From contig DAHB01000005.1 of the NCBI GenBank assembly GCA_002498365.1, positions 1 to 30,650 on the forward strand: DNA of 30,650 nt. Reading direction: 5' to 3'. A program made the position numbers and the translations under genes. The number at the start of each line of letters is the position of its first letter. Positions within the stretch are counted from its first letter, which is position 1. This DNA is from Methanomassiliicoccaceae archaeon UBA421. GTDB taxonomy: Archaea; Thermoplasmatota; Thermoplasmata; Methanomassiliicoccales; Methanomethylophilaceae. The notes beneath the pieces were generated by a model. It did no database searches. It saw nothing but the letters and a program-made list of their open reading frames with translations, and was not told where the DNA came from. Below, piece after piece: positions 17,107 through 25,851 of the stretch.

Positions 17107-18749
17107 TCTAGGTAGGCGCCGTTGGCTCCGTTTGTTACCAGTTTCCTATATTTGCTCTGGACGCCCGTGACAGGACGCTCCACCCTCTTGACCTTGGACA
17201 TGCGCTCCTTGATCTGGGCGTCGGACAGCCTGACGTTCAGACTCCTCGCGGGAATATCTATGTCGATGATGTCTCCGTCCCGAACGGCCGCGATCGGCCC
17301 TCCTTCATAAGCTTCGGGGGAAACGTGCCCTATTGCGCCGCCCCTCGACGCGCCAGAGAATCTTCCGTCGGTTATGAGCGCGACCGAGTCTCCCAATCCC
17401 CTTCCGATTATCAGGCTGGTTGGCGAAAGCATCTCCGGCATTCCGGGCGCGCCCTTGGGGCCCTCGTACCTTATTATGACGACATCGCCGGAGACTATCA
17501 ATCCCGAAACTATCGCCTCTGTCGCCTGGGATTCGCCGTCGAAGACCCTTGCGCGTCCCGAGAACTTCATCATCTCGCGGCTGACCGCAGACTGTTTGAC
17601 GACCGATCCCATCGGAGCTATGTTGCCTTTCAGGACCGCTATCCCGCCCTGTGCGTGGAACGGATCGTTCAACGGCCTAATGATATCGGGCTTCGATACC
17701 GCGGCCGACCCTGCTATCTCGGATATGCTCCTGCCATTGACGGTGGGAGCGTCCTCAAGGACGTCCTTGAGCCTGTTCATGACCGCCGGTATTCCACCCG
17801 CAGAATCCAGGTCGGCGATGCTGTAAGGGCCCGAGGGCCTCAAGCTGGTGATGTGCGAAACGTCCCTCGATATCCTGTCGAAATCTTCAAGAGTGACCGG
17901 CGCCCCGAAGTCCTTCGATATCGCCGGTATATGAAGGGCCGTGTTCGTGGAGCCGCCTATGGCCATGTCGACCCTTATGGCGTTTCTGAAGGAAGCCTTG
18001 GTGACGATGTCGCGGGGACGGGTGTTTGATAGTGCCAGTTCGACAGCCTTCCTCCCGGTCTCCCTGGCGATCTCAAGCTTCTTCTCGTCCGATGCTATGC
18101 AGGTGGCGCAGCCGGTGAGGCTTAGGCCCATCGTCTCGGTGAGGCAGGCCATTGTGTTCGCAGTGAAGAGCCCGGAGCAGCTCCCCCTTCCGGGGCAGGC
18201 CTTGCATTCGATGTTCCTGACGTATTCCTCGTCGACCTTCCCCGCCGAATATTCGCCGAGCGCCTCGAACACGGACTGCAGGTCGAGGACCTTGTCGCCA
18301 TCCTTCCCGACCTCCATAGCGCCGCCTGTCAACATGATCGCCGGAACGTTCATCCTGCCCGCGGCCATGAGCATGCCGGGAGTGACCTTGTCGCAGTTCG
18401 TGATCCCGACCCACGCATCGAAGGCGTGGCCCTCTACCATGACCTCGCAGCAGTCGGATATGACCTCGCGGGACATCAGCGAATACCTCATCCCCTTGTG
18501 GCCCATGGCTATGCCGTCGCACACCGCGGGGACCCCGAACATGAAGGGAAATCCGCCGGCCTCGATGATACCTTCCTTGACCGCCTCGGCCAGCTTGTCG
18601 AGGTGTATGTGGCCTGGCACGACCTCGTTCCATGAGTTGGCTATGCCAATGAAGGGTTTCTCGAAGTCCTCGTCGCACAGGCCGTCGGCCCTGAGAAGAC
18701 TCCTGGCCGGTGCTTTGTCTATACCGCTTTTCACGGCGTCGCTTCTCAT
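17103..18749 (-). CDS. ilvD: Dihydroxy-acid dehydratase
   Basis: An iron-sulfur dehydratase of valine, leucine and isoleucine synthesis, turning 2,3-dihydroxy acids into 2-keto acids. Family marks: FIGIANSWNEVVPGH near the N-terminus, the cluster cysteine in TNCDKVTPGMLMA, the second cysteine motif KACPGRGSCSGLFTANTMACL, and GRFSGASRGGAIGHVSPEA near the C-terminus. I start it at ATG 18749 (548 residues, MRSDAVKSG), which matches the family; an in-frame TTG at 18761 would add four residues but sits at the expected transcription start. The TATA box is at 18781-18790. Two PH-domain membrane proteins follow without a gap, an unexpected partnership. Confidence 0.95.
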   Translation of the reverse strand: MRSDAVKSGIDKAPARSLLRADGLCDEDFEKPFIGIANSWNEVVPGHIHLDKLAEAVKEGIIEAGGFPFMFGVPAVCDGIAMGHKGMRYSLMSREVISDCCEVMVEGHAFDAWVGITNCDKVTPGMLMAAGRMNVPAIMLTGGAMEVGKDGDKVLDLQSVFEALGEYSAGKVDEEYVRNIECKACPGRGSCSGLFTANTMACLTETMGLSLTGCATCIASDEKKLEIARETGRKAVELALSNTRPRDIVTKASFRNAIRVDMAIGGSTNTALHIPAISKDFGAPVTLEDFDRISRDVSHITSLRPSGPYSIADLDSAGGIPAVMNRLKDVLEDAPTVNGRSISEIAGSAAVSKPDIIRPLNDPFHAQGGIAVLKGNIAPMGSVVKQSAVSREMMKFSGRARVFDGESQATEAIVSGLIVSGDVVIIRYEGPKGAPGMPEMLSPTSLIIGRGLGDSVALITDGRFSGASRGGAIGHVSPEAYEGGPIAAVRDGDIIDIDIPARSLNVRLSDAQIKERMSKVKRVERPVTGVQSKYRKLVTNGANGAYLE

Positions 18750-18780
18750 TTGAATTACCAAAATGGATTATCGGGAGCGA

Positions 18781-18790
18781 CCGTATATAA
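18781..18790 (-). promoter_or_regulatory. TATA box of ilvD
   Basis: TTATATACGG on the minus strand, 32 bases before the ATG at 18749. The transcript would be leaderless or have about ten bases before the start, which agrees with the absence of a Shine-Dalgarno sequence. Confidence 0.55.
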
Positions 18791-18801
18791 TTATCTGATA
18801 A

Positions 18802-18842
18802 CAAAAAATAATAGATCGAAGGGCATGGGAAGACCCATGCCC
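18802..18842 (-). terminator. Hairpin and T-run terminator of the str operon
   Basis: On the minus strand a perfect 9-bp stem (GGGCATGGG / CCCATGCCC, four-base loop, 18821-18842) lies 16 bases after the rpsJ stop and is followed by a T-rich tract (18803-18809). It looks like a classic intrinsic terminator and separates the operon from ilvD. Confidence 0.7.
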
Positions 18843-18858
18843 CTGTGGAAAATCGGTT

Positions 18859-19173
18859 TCAGGTGCTGCGGAGGACTATCTCGATGTTCACGCCGTCGGG
18901 AACATCGATCCTCATGAGCTGTCTCAGGGCGCGCTCGTCGGCATCGAGGTCGATGAGCCTCTTGTGGATGCGCATCTCCCAGTGGTCCCATGTCTCGCTT
19001 CCCTCTCCGTCGGGGCTCTTCCTGCAGGGTACCCTGAGCTTCTTCGTGGGCAGCGGAACGGGTCCGCGTATGGCCACTCCGGTCCTCTGGGATATCGCCT
19101 TGATCTGGCCGCAAACGTTGTCGACCTTCACCGGATCGCTCCCGCTTAGAGATATTCTTGCGCGCTGTGACAT
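18859..19173 (-). CDS. rpsJ: Ribosomal protein S10 (uS10)
   Basis: A 104-residue small-subunit ribosomal protein of the 30S head. The archaeal S10 pattern is clear: RISLSGSDPVKVDNVCGQIKAI at the start, GVAIRGPVPLPTKKLRVP in the middle loop, and HKRLIDLDADERALRQLMRIDVPDGVNIEIVL at the end. Length is normal. It is the last gene of the rpsL-rpsG-fusA-tuf-rpsJ cluster, 32 bases after tuf, and AAGGGAT lies before the ATG. This order is standard for archaea. It is followed by a strong hairpin terminator. Confidence 0.96.
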   Translation of the reverse strand: MSQRARISLSGSDPVKVDNVCGQIKAISQRTGVAIRGPVPLPTKKLRVPCRKSPDGEGSETWDHWEMRIHKRLIDLDADERALRQLMRIDVPDGVNIEIVLRST

Positions 19174-19205
19174 CTTGATCCCTTGCTTAATTAATCGGGA
19201 AGTCC

Positions 19206-20468
19206 TCAGTTGGACTTCTCAACCTCAATGCATGCACCGGCTGCGACGGTCTGTCCCATGTCACGGATGGCGAACCTTCCGAGAGGCGGGAACTCTTTCG
19301 CTGTCTCAATGACCATCGGCTTGGTGGGCTCGCACCTTATGAATGCGATGTCACCGGTCTTAATGAAGTCGGGGTGCTCTTTCTTGACGGCACCGGACTT
19401 GGGGTCGATGGTCTTGATCAGCTCAGTGATCCTGCACGCGGTCTGGGACGTGTGGCAGTGGAACACGGGGGTGTATCCGACCGTGATCACAGACGGGTGG
19501 TTCAGGACGACGACCTGAGCGACGAAGGATTTCGCGACGGAGGGCGGGTTGTCGACCGGTCCGGCGACGTCTCCCCTCTTGACATCGTTCTTGGCCACAC
19601 CGCGGACGTTGAATCCGACGTTGTCGCCCGGAAGCGCCTGGGGGAGGATCTCGTGGTGCTCTTCGATGGACTTGACCTCTCCGACGACGTGGGAAGGCTC
19701 GAACATGATCTTCATGTTAGGCTTCAGCACACCGGTCTCGACACGTCCGACGGGGACGGTTCCGATACCGGTGATCGTGTAGACGTCCTGCACCGGCAGC
19801 CTGAGGGGCTTGTCGGTGTGCTTCTCGGGCACTTTGAAGTTGTCGAGTGCCTGGATGAGGGTGGGGCCGGTGTACCAGGGGGTGTTGGCGGACTTCACCT
19901 TGATGTTGTCCCCCATGTACGCGGACACGGGTATGACCTCCATGGGCTTGGCGCCGACGCTGGCCATGAGTTTGATCATAGCGTCTTTGGCCTCGATGAA
20001 TTTCTTCTCGTCGTATTTGACGGCGTCCATCTTGTTGATGGATACGATGACCTGCTTCACTCCGAGGGTGGTCGCAAGGAACACGTGCTCCTTGGTCTGC
20101 GCCTGGGGCCCCTCGATGGCGGAGCAGGTGATGATCGCTGCGTCTGCCTGGGAGGTTCCGGTGATCATGTTCTTGACGAAGTCGCGGTGGCCGGGAGCGT
20201 CGATGACAGTGAAGAAATACTTGTCTGTGAAGAACTTCTTGTGCGCCACATCGATGGTGACTCCTCTCTCCCTCTCTTCCTTGAGGCCGTCCATGACCCA
20301 TGCGAAGTAGAAGGTACCTTTACCTTTCTCTTCTGCTTCTTTCTTGTATTTCTCTACGATGTGAGGGTCGATAGCACCGGTCTCGAGAAGAATCCTACCG
20401 GTTAGGGTGGACTTTCCGTGGTCGACGTGTCCGATGATGACCAGATTCATGTGCTCTTTGTCAGCCAT
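19206..20468 (-). CDS. tuf: Translation elongation factor EF-1 alpha (aEF1A)
   Basis: A 420-residue GTPase that brings aminoacyl-tRNA to the ribosome. G-domain motifs: GHVDHGKST (G1, residues 13-21), a DVAHKKF switch I region, DAPGHRDF (G3), NKMD (G4) and the SA motif (G5). Domains 2 and 3 follow, with the VGYTPVFHCHTSQTACRI segment. The archaeal/eukaryotic insertions are present. AAGGAGAG (20475-20482) gives a strong ribosome site six bases before the ATG. A TATA-like element at about 20512-20523 suggests an internal promoter, so this abundant protein may be made from two transcripts. Near-certain. Confidence 0.97.
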   Translation of the reverse strand: MADKEHMNLVIIGHVDHGKSTLTGRILLETGAIDPHIVEKYKKEAEEKGKGTFYFAWVMDGLKEERERGVTIDVAHKKFFTDKYFFTVIDAPGHRDFVKNMITGTSQADAAIITCSAIEGPQAQTKEHVFLATTLGVKQVIVSINKMDAVKYDEKKFIEAKDAMIKLMASVGAKPMEVIPVSAYMGDNIKVKSANTPWYTGPTLIQALDNFKVPEKHTDKPLRLPVQDVYTITGIGTVPVGRVETGVLKPNMKIMFEPSHVVGEVKSIEEHHEILPQALPGDNVGFNVRGVAKNDVKRGDVAGPVDNPPSVAKSFVAQVVVLNHPSVITVGYTPVFHCHTSQTACRITELIKTIDPKSGAVKKEHPDFIKTGDIAFIRCEPTKPMVIETAKEFPPLGRFAIRDMGQTVAAGACIEVEKSN

Positions 20469-20511
20469 TTTTTTCTCTCCTTAATGTATATTACTTGGAT
20501 TGATTAAGCCA

Positions 20512-20523
20512 TAATATGTTTAT
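20512..20523 (-). promoter_or_regulatory. Internal TATA element before tuf
   Basis: The minus strand reads AACATATTATGG inside the 65-base AT-rich gap between fusA and tuf. A start site near 20490 would leave a short leader containing the strong Shine-Dalgarno. The preceding TTAAATAATAA is an alternative box. Confidence 0.4.
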
Positions 20524-20533
20524 TATTTAACGT

Positions 20534-22741
20534 TTACACTCCGGCGTAGTACCTTTCGTCATACGGCTCGGGGTTGAGTCCCTTCCTCGTCCTTATCTCG
20601 GCCACCACCTTTTTCTGGAGCTCTGCGGGCACCTGCTGGAACCCTGAGTTCTCGGTGGACCACAGGGCGCGTCCCTGGGTGGCGCTGCGCACGTCCGAGG
20701 CGAACCCGAACATGTCCGAAACAGGTACTGTGGCTGCGACCGACGCGTCGGCCCCTTCCTGCCCCATCTCGATGATCGTTCCGCGGCGCTGGGTCACCAT
20801 GTTGACGGCGGAACCCATGTAGTCGGGCGGGACGCTGATGAACAGCTTCTGCATCGGCTCGAGCAGAGTTCTTTCTGCCTGGCACATTGCACCGTAGATA
20901 CCGTCCCTGACCGCGGGGATCACCTGTGCGGGACCTCTGTGGATCGTGTCCTCGTGGAGCTTTGCATCCATGAGCTTGACCTTCAGCCCGGAGACCTTCT
21001 CGTTGGCGAGCGGCCCTCTGACCATGGCCTCGTCGAACGACTGCTTTATGAGCTCCATGGTCTCATGGAGGTATTGGATACCTTTCGTCATGTCTATAAG
21101 GACGTTGGTGTTCTTGAAGCACACCACGCCTTTGGCCTCGTCTTTGCTTATGCCGAGCTCTTCGAGCTGTTTCGCAAGGGCCTTGGGGTCCTTGATCTTG
21201 GCGTCGGGGTCTATGTCGCCCTTGTGGATCGCCTCGATGACACCCTCCTCGAGAGGTTCGACTATGAAGTAGAACTTGTTGTGCTTGTTGGGGGATTTAC
21301 CCTCGAACTCGCTGGCGTTCGGCCCTTTGACGCTCTCCCTGTAGACCACTATGGGCTGGGAAGAGACGATCTCGACGTGCTGCTCGTGGATGATGCGGTA
21401 TTCGGTGATCTCCAGGTGGAGTTCTCCCATACCGGATATCAGGTGCTCGCCCGTATCATTGTTGATTTCTATGTTAAGAGACGGGTCCGCTTTGGCGATG
21501 GACCTCAGGACCTCGACCAGTTTGGGGAGGTCCTTCGTGTTCTTAGCCTCGACGGCCTTTGTGACGACGGGTTCCGAGTAGTGCGTCATCTTCTCGAAGG
21601 GCTCCGTGTCCTTTTCGGAAGAAAGCGTCGAACCGGAGATCGCATCCTTGAGGCCTGTGAGAGCGACGATGTTCCCCGCTTCGCACTCCTCGATGGCGAT
21701 CCTGTCGCCCCCTACCATCAGAGCCACGGTCTGCACCCTCTGGGGGGCGGCCATGCCAGATATGTAAAGGACGTCTCCCTTCCTGACCCTTCCTGAGAAC
21801 AGCCTGCCGAAAGCGACTTCTCCCGCGTGGGGGTCCATGATGATCTTGGTCACCATCAGGGACGTGGGCCCCTTAGGGTCGCAGGTCATCATCGCCTTGC
21901 CCATCGGCGTTTCCTTGTCTCCCTTCCAGATGACGGGGATACGGAGCTTCTGGGCTTCGACCGGGTTCGGGACATGCCTGATGGCCATCCCGAGGGCCAC
22001 CTCGTGAAGGGGTATCTTCTTGGCGAGCTCGGCCTGGCCTCCCTCGCGCTTGCAGTAGTCGAATATGTCGCTGAACGTGAAGTTGTACTTCTTCATCGCC
22101 GGGACGGTTATCGCCCAGTTGTTATAGGCAGAGCCGAACCCGACGGTCCCGTCCTGGATGCTGACCTGCCACTGCTTGTTGAGCGGTGCGGGCAGGTTGA
22201 CCATCAGCTTGTGGTTGAACTCGGCGACGAGCTTGGAGAACTTCTCGATCATCATCTCCTTGGTGACCTGCTGTTCGACTATCATCCTGTCCACCTTGTT
22301 GATGAACAGCATGGGCCTCACGCGCTCTTTCATCGCCTGTTTGATGACCGTCTCGGTCTGAGGCATGATGCCTTCGACCGCACAGCAGAGGATGAAGACG
22401 CCGTCGAGGGCCCTCATGGCCCTGGTGACGTCTCCTCCGAAGTCTACGTGCCCGGGAGTGTCGATCAGATTGATCAGGAAGTCCTTGCCTTCGAAGTGGT
22501 GGACCATGGATGCGCTAGCGGCGTTGATGGTGATCCCCCTTGCGGACTCCTGCTCGTCGAAGTCCAGGACGCGCTGTTCGCCCGCAAGCTCGGAGGACAT
22601 CATGCCCGCGCCTGCGATGAGGTTGTCCGAGAACGTCGTCTTTCCGTGGTCGATGTGGGCCGCGGTACCGATGTTCCGGATGAACTCCGGATAGTTCATT
22701 ATTTTAGTTGCTTTGTTTACGTTGTCTTCTTTACGTCCCAT
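20534..22741 (-). CDS. fusA: Translation elongation factor EF-2
   Basis: A 735-residue translocase GTPase of archaeal type. G-domain motifs are AHIDHGKTT near residue 29, an ARGITINAA switch I, DTPGHVDFGGDV (G3) and NKVDRM (G4). The C-terminal domains follow, with the SGMGELHLEI region and, near the end, the site where archaeal and eukaryotic EF-2 carry diphthamide (a histidine within the HEDTIHRGPAQVIPA stretch). I start at ATG 22741 (MGRKEDNV), as in related proteins; an in-frame GTG at 22750 would add three residues. It follows rpsG after 22 bases and precedes tuf. It ends in TAA. Confidence 0.97.
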   Translation of the reverse strand: MGRKEDNVNKATKIMNYPEFIRNIGTAAHIDHGKTTFSDNLIAGAGMMSSELAGEQRVLDFDEQESARGITINAASASMVHHFEGKDFLINLIDTPGHVDFGGDVTRAMRALDGVFILCCAVEGIMPQTETVIKQAMKERVRPMLFINKVDRMIVEQQVTKEMMIEKFSKLVAEFNHKLMVNLPAPLNKQWQVSIQDGTVGFGSAYNNWAITVPAMKKYNFTFSDIFDYCKREGGQAELAKKIPLHEVALGMAIRHVPNPVEAQKLRIPVIWKGDKETPMGKAMMTCDPKGPTSLMVTKIIMDPHAGEVAFGRLFSGRVRKGDVLYISGMAAPQRVQTVALMVGGDRIAIEECEAGNIVALTGLKDAISGSTLSSEKDTEPFEKMTHYSEPVVTKAVEAKNTKDLPKLVEVLRSIAKADPSLNIEINNDTGEHLISGMGELHLEITEYRIIHEQHVEIVSSQPIVVYRESVKGPNASEFEGKSPNKHNKFYFIVEPLEEGVIEAIHKGDIDPDAKIKDPKALAKQLEELGISKDEAKGVVCFKNTNVLIDMTKGIQYLHETMELIKQSFDEAMVRGPLANEKVSGLKVKLMDAKLHEDTIHRGPAQVIPAVRDGIYGAMCQAERTLLEPMQKLFISVPPDYMGSAVNMVTQRRGTIIEMGQEGADASVAATVPVSDMFGFASDVRSATQGRALWSTENSGFQQVPAELQKKVVAEIRTRKGLNPEPYDERYYAGV

Positions 22742-22763
22742 TGGTTTCACACACCGGTTACGA

Positions 22764-23381
22764 TCACCTGGCGGCCTGGGCCACCCTCTCGATCTCTTCC
22801 TTCTTGGCTACCGCGAAGGACTGCATGTCTCCTCTGGAAGCTAGTATCATCTCATCGGCCAAGCATTCGGATATGGATTTCTTGCTCTTGGACGATGACT
22901 GCACCACGCCCGTGCTCAGATTGCGGAGGGCTATGTCAAGCCTCCTCTGGGGCGAGATGTCCACGGCTTTGGGCACGGATATTCCTCCGAACTGAAGCCT
23001 GGTGATCTCTTCCCTGGGCGCGGCGTTCTCGAGCCCGATGACAAGTATCTGTATCGGATTCTGTTTGGTCTTGGTGGCAACGATGTCGAAAGCCTGGGAA
23101 ACGGTCTTGTAGGCCTTCATCTTCTTGCCTGTGTACTTCTCGGTCCTCATTATGTCGTTGATGAGCCTCTCGACAATGCTCAGCTTCGACTTTCCGAACC
23201 ATCTGTTTGCGTGCTTTCCCCCGGAGTGGGGGATGTTCGTCGGAACGAGGTCGATATATTTCGCGAGACCTCCGTCGCCGACTACGACCTCGGAGGAGTC
23301 GTACTTACCGAACATAAGAGCCTTGGGTGCGGAAAGCACCTCAGTGGCTTCAACCGTTGTTTCTAAAGTTTCGTCTGCCAT
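22764..23381 (-). CDS. rpsG: Ribosomal protein S7 (uS7)
   Basis: A 205-residue protein that binds the 3' domain of 16S rRNA and organises the small-subunit head. Archaeal S7 features: PTNIPHSGGKHANRWFGKSKLSIVERLINDIMR near residues 48-80, NPIQILVIGLENAAPREEITRLQFGGI, PQRRLDIALRNL and the C-terminal SECLADEMILASRGD. The start ATG at 23381 follows AGGTGA by six bases. A GTG at 23390 is in frame but lies inside the ribosome site and the rpsL stop region. The gene follows rpsL with a five-base gap, so the two are tightly coupled. Confidence 0.95.
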   Translation of the reverse strand: MADETLETTVEATEVLSAPKALMFGKYDSSEVVVGDGGLAKYIDLVPTNIPHSGGKHANRWFGKSKLSIVERLINDIMRTEKYTGKKMKAYKTVSQAFDIVATKTKQNPIQILVIGLENAAPREEITRLQFGGISVPKAVDISPQRRLDIALRNLSTGVVQSSSKSKKSISECLADEMILASRGDMQSFAVAKKEEIERVAQAAR

Positions 23382-23386
23382 GAAAA

Positions 23387-23815
23387 TCACCTAACCGGCT
23401 TCTCCGTCCTTCCCCTGACCATTTCATCCAGGGAGACGTTGTTTACCTTTATCACTTTGAAACGGACACCGGGGATGTCTCCGTAAGAACGGCCCATCCT
23501 TCCGCCGATACCTTCGATCAGGACCTCGTCGTGCTCGTCAATGAAGTTGATAGCTCCGTCGCCTACCGCGAATGCTGTGACCTGGCGTCCGTTCTTTATC
23601 AGCTGGATCTTAACGCACTTGCGTATGGCGGAGTTGGGCTGCTTAGCCTCTATTCCGACCTTTTCCAGCACGATGCCCCTGGCCTGGGAGGACCCTTCCA
23701 GCGGGTCTGACTTCTCCCTCAGCTTGAGCACTCTCTTCTTGTATCCTCTGTCGAGCCAGCGGAACTTCTGCCTGTCCACTTTCATTTTCCTTGCGGTGTT
23801 TAGACCATTTCCCAA
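23387..23815 (-). CDS. rpsL: Ribosomal protein S12 (uS12)
   Basis: A 142-residue small-subunit protein of the decoding centre. The archaeal type is evident from GLNTARKMKVDRQKFRWLD at the start, the EKVGIEAKQPNSAIRKCVKIQLIKNG core containing the conserved PNSA loop, and GGRMGRSYGDIPGVRFKVIKVN near the end. It is the first gene of this cluster; rpoA2, rpl30e and nusA, which often precede it in archaea, are not here. A TATA box at 23856-23865 would start its mRNA near 23835, and a second one at 23913-23921 may act too. Confidence 0.97.
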   Translation of the reverse strand: MGNGLNTARKMKVDRQKFRWLDRGYKKRVLKLREKSDPLEGSSQARGIVLEKVGIEAKQPNSAIRKCVKIQLIKNGRQVTAFAVGDGAINFIDEHDEVLIEGIGGRMGRSYGDIPGVRFKVIKVNNVSLDEMVRGRTEKPVR

Positions 23816-23855
23816 ACTTTCACCTTCGTCGAGTATAGCACGCGATATTTCCAGC

Positions 23856-23865
23856 GTATTTAAAG
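23856..23865 (-). promoter_or_regulatory. TATA box of the rpsL-rpsG-fusA-tuf-rpsJ operon
   Basis: CTTTAAATAC on the minus strand, 40-50 bases before the rpsL ATG. A second similar element (CTTAAATAG, 23913-23921) lies about 55 bases upstream, so tandem promoters are possible for this highly expressed operon. Confidence 0.5.
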
Positions 23866-23968
23866 ACCACGTATAGACGGGTCAATATGCGGAACATGCC
23901 TATCATAACCCCCTATTTAAGACCTTTTACGGTCCTGGCATCTGATTTTATTACGCACATATAATGCG

Positions 23969-25121
23969 TCAGAGACAATAGAGGCGTCTGCAGGCCTCTC
24001 CGAGTATCTTCATCCCTTTAACGATATCGTCCCGTCCCGGGGTTGCGAAGTTGAGCCGGACCGTGTTTTCTCCGCCAGAAATGTGGAGGGGCGCCCCGGC
24101 ATCGTGACCAGTCCTTTGCTGAGTGCCAGTTCGAAAAGTTTCATGGCATCGTTACCTTCCGGGGCCCTAAGCCAGATGAACATGCCTCCCGCAGGGTCGT
24201 TCCATTCCATCTCATCGGGAAGATATTCCTCCATTGCGTCCGTGAAGGCTTTCTTCTTTTCTGCGTAGCCCGTGCGAAGAGACGAGAGATATCTGTCATA
24301 GTCGTTGTTGGACAGGAAATCGTCTATTATCCTCTGGGCGAACGATCCGGACTGGAGCGAGGCCGCCTCCATCGACCTGTTGGCGGCCTCACGCATCCAC
24401 TCGGGCACGACCATCCACCCCACCCTCATCCCGGGAGAGATCGTCTTGGAGAAGGACCCCAGTAGCACCGTGTCCTCGGGCGACCTGCGAATCCCAGCTC
24501 CCCGTAGGCGTCGTCTTCGACGAGAAGGCATCCGGAGCCCGATATTATGTCGGAGACCGCCCTTCTGGCACTTATGGAATAGCTCCTGCCCGAAGGGTTC
24601 TGGAAGTTGGGTATCGAATAGAAAAGCTTCGCCCCTTCCCCGACAGCTTCCGACAGCGTATCCTCGTCGGGGCCGCCGTCACTCATCCCGATCCCCCGAA
24701 AATCCGGCCCGTAAGAGGAGAACGATTGAAGGGCACCGAGATATCTCGGGTTCTCCACGGCCATCATATCCCCGCGGTTCAGAAACATCCTGCCCAGCTG
24801 GTCGAAGCATTCCTGGGAGCCGTTCGTCATGAAGACGTCGTCCGCGGATGCGTCGAAACCCAGTTCCGACCTGCAACGTTCCGCTATCTTCTCTCTGAGC
24901 GGGCGGTAGCCGGCGGTCGCCCCGTATTGCAGGGCGGAAGACGCGCCTTCCCCGCCGAGCACCCTCTCCGCAGACTCTTTGAGCGCCGCCGTATCGAAAT
25001 ACGAATTGTCCGGTAGCCCCGTGGCGAAGGATATCATGCCCGGCCTCTCTGCCACCTCGACGAGCTTCATGATATACGAGGGCATCGTGCCTTCCGCTGC
25101 CTCGGAAAAGGATGGGCGCAT
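23969..25121 (-). pseudogene. PLP-dependent aminotransferase (class I/II), interrupted by two frameshifts
   Basis: The remains of one aminotransferase of about 380 residues, spread over three reading frames. The N-terminal frame (from ATG 25121) holds ISFATGLPDNSYF, NGSQECFDQLGRMF and the substrate/PLP motif PNFQNPSGRSYS, and ends with LLVEDDAYGELGF. Near 24490 the frame moves by one base; the next part holds the PLP-binding lysine motif GSFSKTISPGMRVGW. Near 24095-24105, in a G-rich run coding for TMPG, the frame moves again, and a third frame carries GGENTVRLNFATPGRDDIVKGMKILGEACRRL to a TGA at 23969. Each break looks like loss of one base. All catalytic motifs are intact, so either the damage is recent or these are sequencing errors. 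The family resembles 2-aminoadipate/aromatic aminotransferases (LysN-like); the substrate is unknown. Confidence 0.8.
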
Positions 25122-25173
25122 GATGCCATGATGACACCGCACGATAAAAGCATGCACCCGTGCGCGGGCATAA

Positions 25174-25184
25174 CCTTTAAATGC
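25174..25184 (+). promoter_or_regulatory. TATA box of the aIF2-beta gene
   Basis: CCTTTAAATGC, 30-40 bases before the ATG at 25214, with GGAGAT (25205-25210) as ribosome site. Because TTTAAA is symmetrical it could also serve the divergent aminotransferase gene. A further AT element, GCTTTTATCG on the minus strand (25142-25150), is a better fit for that gene. Confidence 0.45.
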
Positions 25185-25213
25185 TACTCAGCCTAGCGGA
25201 GATTGGAGATAAA

Positions 25214-25846
25214 ATGGGGAACGAAGAAGATTACTTGGCATTGCTCACAAGAGCGAAACTGAACCTCCCGGAGACCATAGAGAACCACGAGAGGTTCGTG
25301 CTTCCGGAACTGGACATCATTCAGGAAGGGAAGATAACCATCCTCAGGAATTTCATGGACATCGCCGACAAGGTCAGGCGCGACCCTCAGCATCTCCTGC
25401 ACTTCCTGCTCAGGGAGCTGGGCGCGCCCGGCGACGTGGATAACAGAAGGGCCGTCTTCAAAGCGAAGATCTCGTCTCAGACCATCTCCGACAGGCTGCA
25501 GCAGTATATGGACACATATGTCGTGTGCACCGAATGCGGACGCCCCGATACCAAACTCGTCAAGGACGACAGGGTCATGGTGCTCGAGTGCGAAGCGTGC
25601 GGCGCGCGCAGGCCGATATCCGTCCGTAAGACCGTCAAGACAGACGCCAACGCGCTGAAGGTCGGCGACGTGCTCGAGATCCTGATCACCGATGTGGGCA
25701 AGAAAGGAGACGGGATAGGCAAATTCAACGACTTCGTCATAATAATCCCCGGGACCACGAAAGGGGCACGCGTCCACGCAAAGGTGACGAACATATCCAA
25801 TAAGACCGCCTTCGGACAGGTGACGAACGAAGCGGCGACCCGCTGA
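25214..25846 (+). CDS. Translation initiation factor aIF2 subunit beta with C-terminal TRAM domain
   Basis: A 210-residue protein. Residues 1-140 are aIF2-beta, part of the GTP-dependent complex that brings initiator tRNA to the small subunit: YLALLTRAKLNLPE, ITILRNFMDIADKVRRDPQHLLHFLLRELG, and the C-terminal zinc ribbon with two CX2C pairs (VCTECGRPDTKL and LECEACGARRPI). After it, from about residue 150, comes a TRAM domain (VGDVLEILITDVGKKGDGIGKFNDFVIIIPG and KVTNISNKTAFGQV), an RNA-binding fold also found in tRNA-modifying enzymes. The start is set by GGAGAT and by the family; the frame is open a little farther upstream to 25181, but that ATG lies at the TATA box. MtaB follows after five bases, so the two share an operon. 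Confidence 0.93.
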   Translation: MGNEEDYLALLTRAKLNLPETIENHERFVLPELDIIQEGKITILRNFMDIADKVRRDPQHLLHFLLRELGAPGDVDNRRAVFKAKISSQTISDRLQQYMDTYVVCTECGRPDTKLVKDDRVMVLECEACGARRPISVRKTVKTDANALKVGDVLEILITDVGKKGDGIGKFNDFVIIIPGTTKGARVHAKVTNISNKTAFGQVTNEAATR

Positions 25847-25851
25847 ATACC

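Noticed and set aside
19374..20405. Open frame of 343 codons antisense to tuf
   Set aside because: Aspartate-glycine-valine-rich shadow caused by the strong codon bias of the EF-1 alpha gene.
21827..23005. Open frame of 392 codons antisense to fusA and rpsG
   Set aside because: Same cause: codon-bias shadow across two conserved genes.
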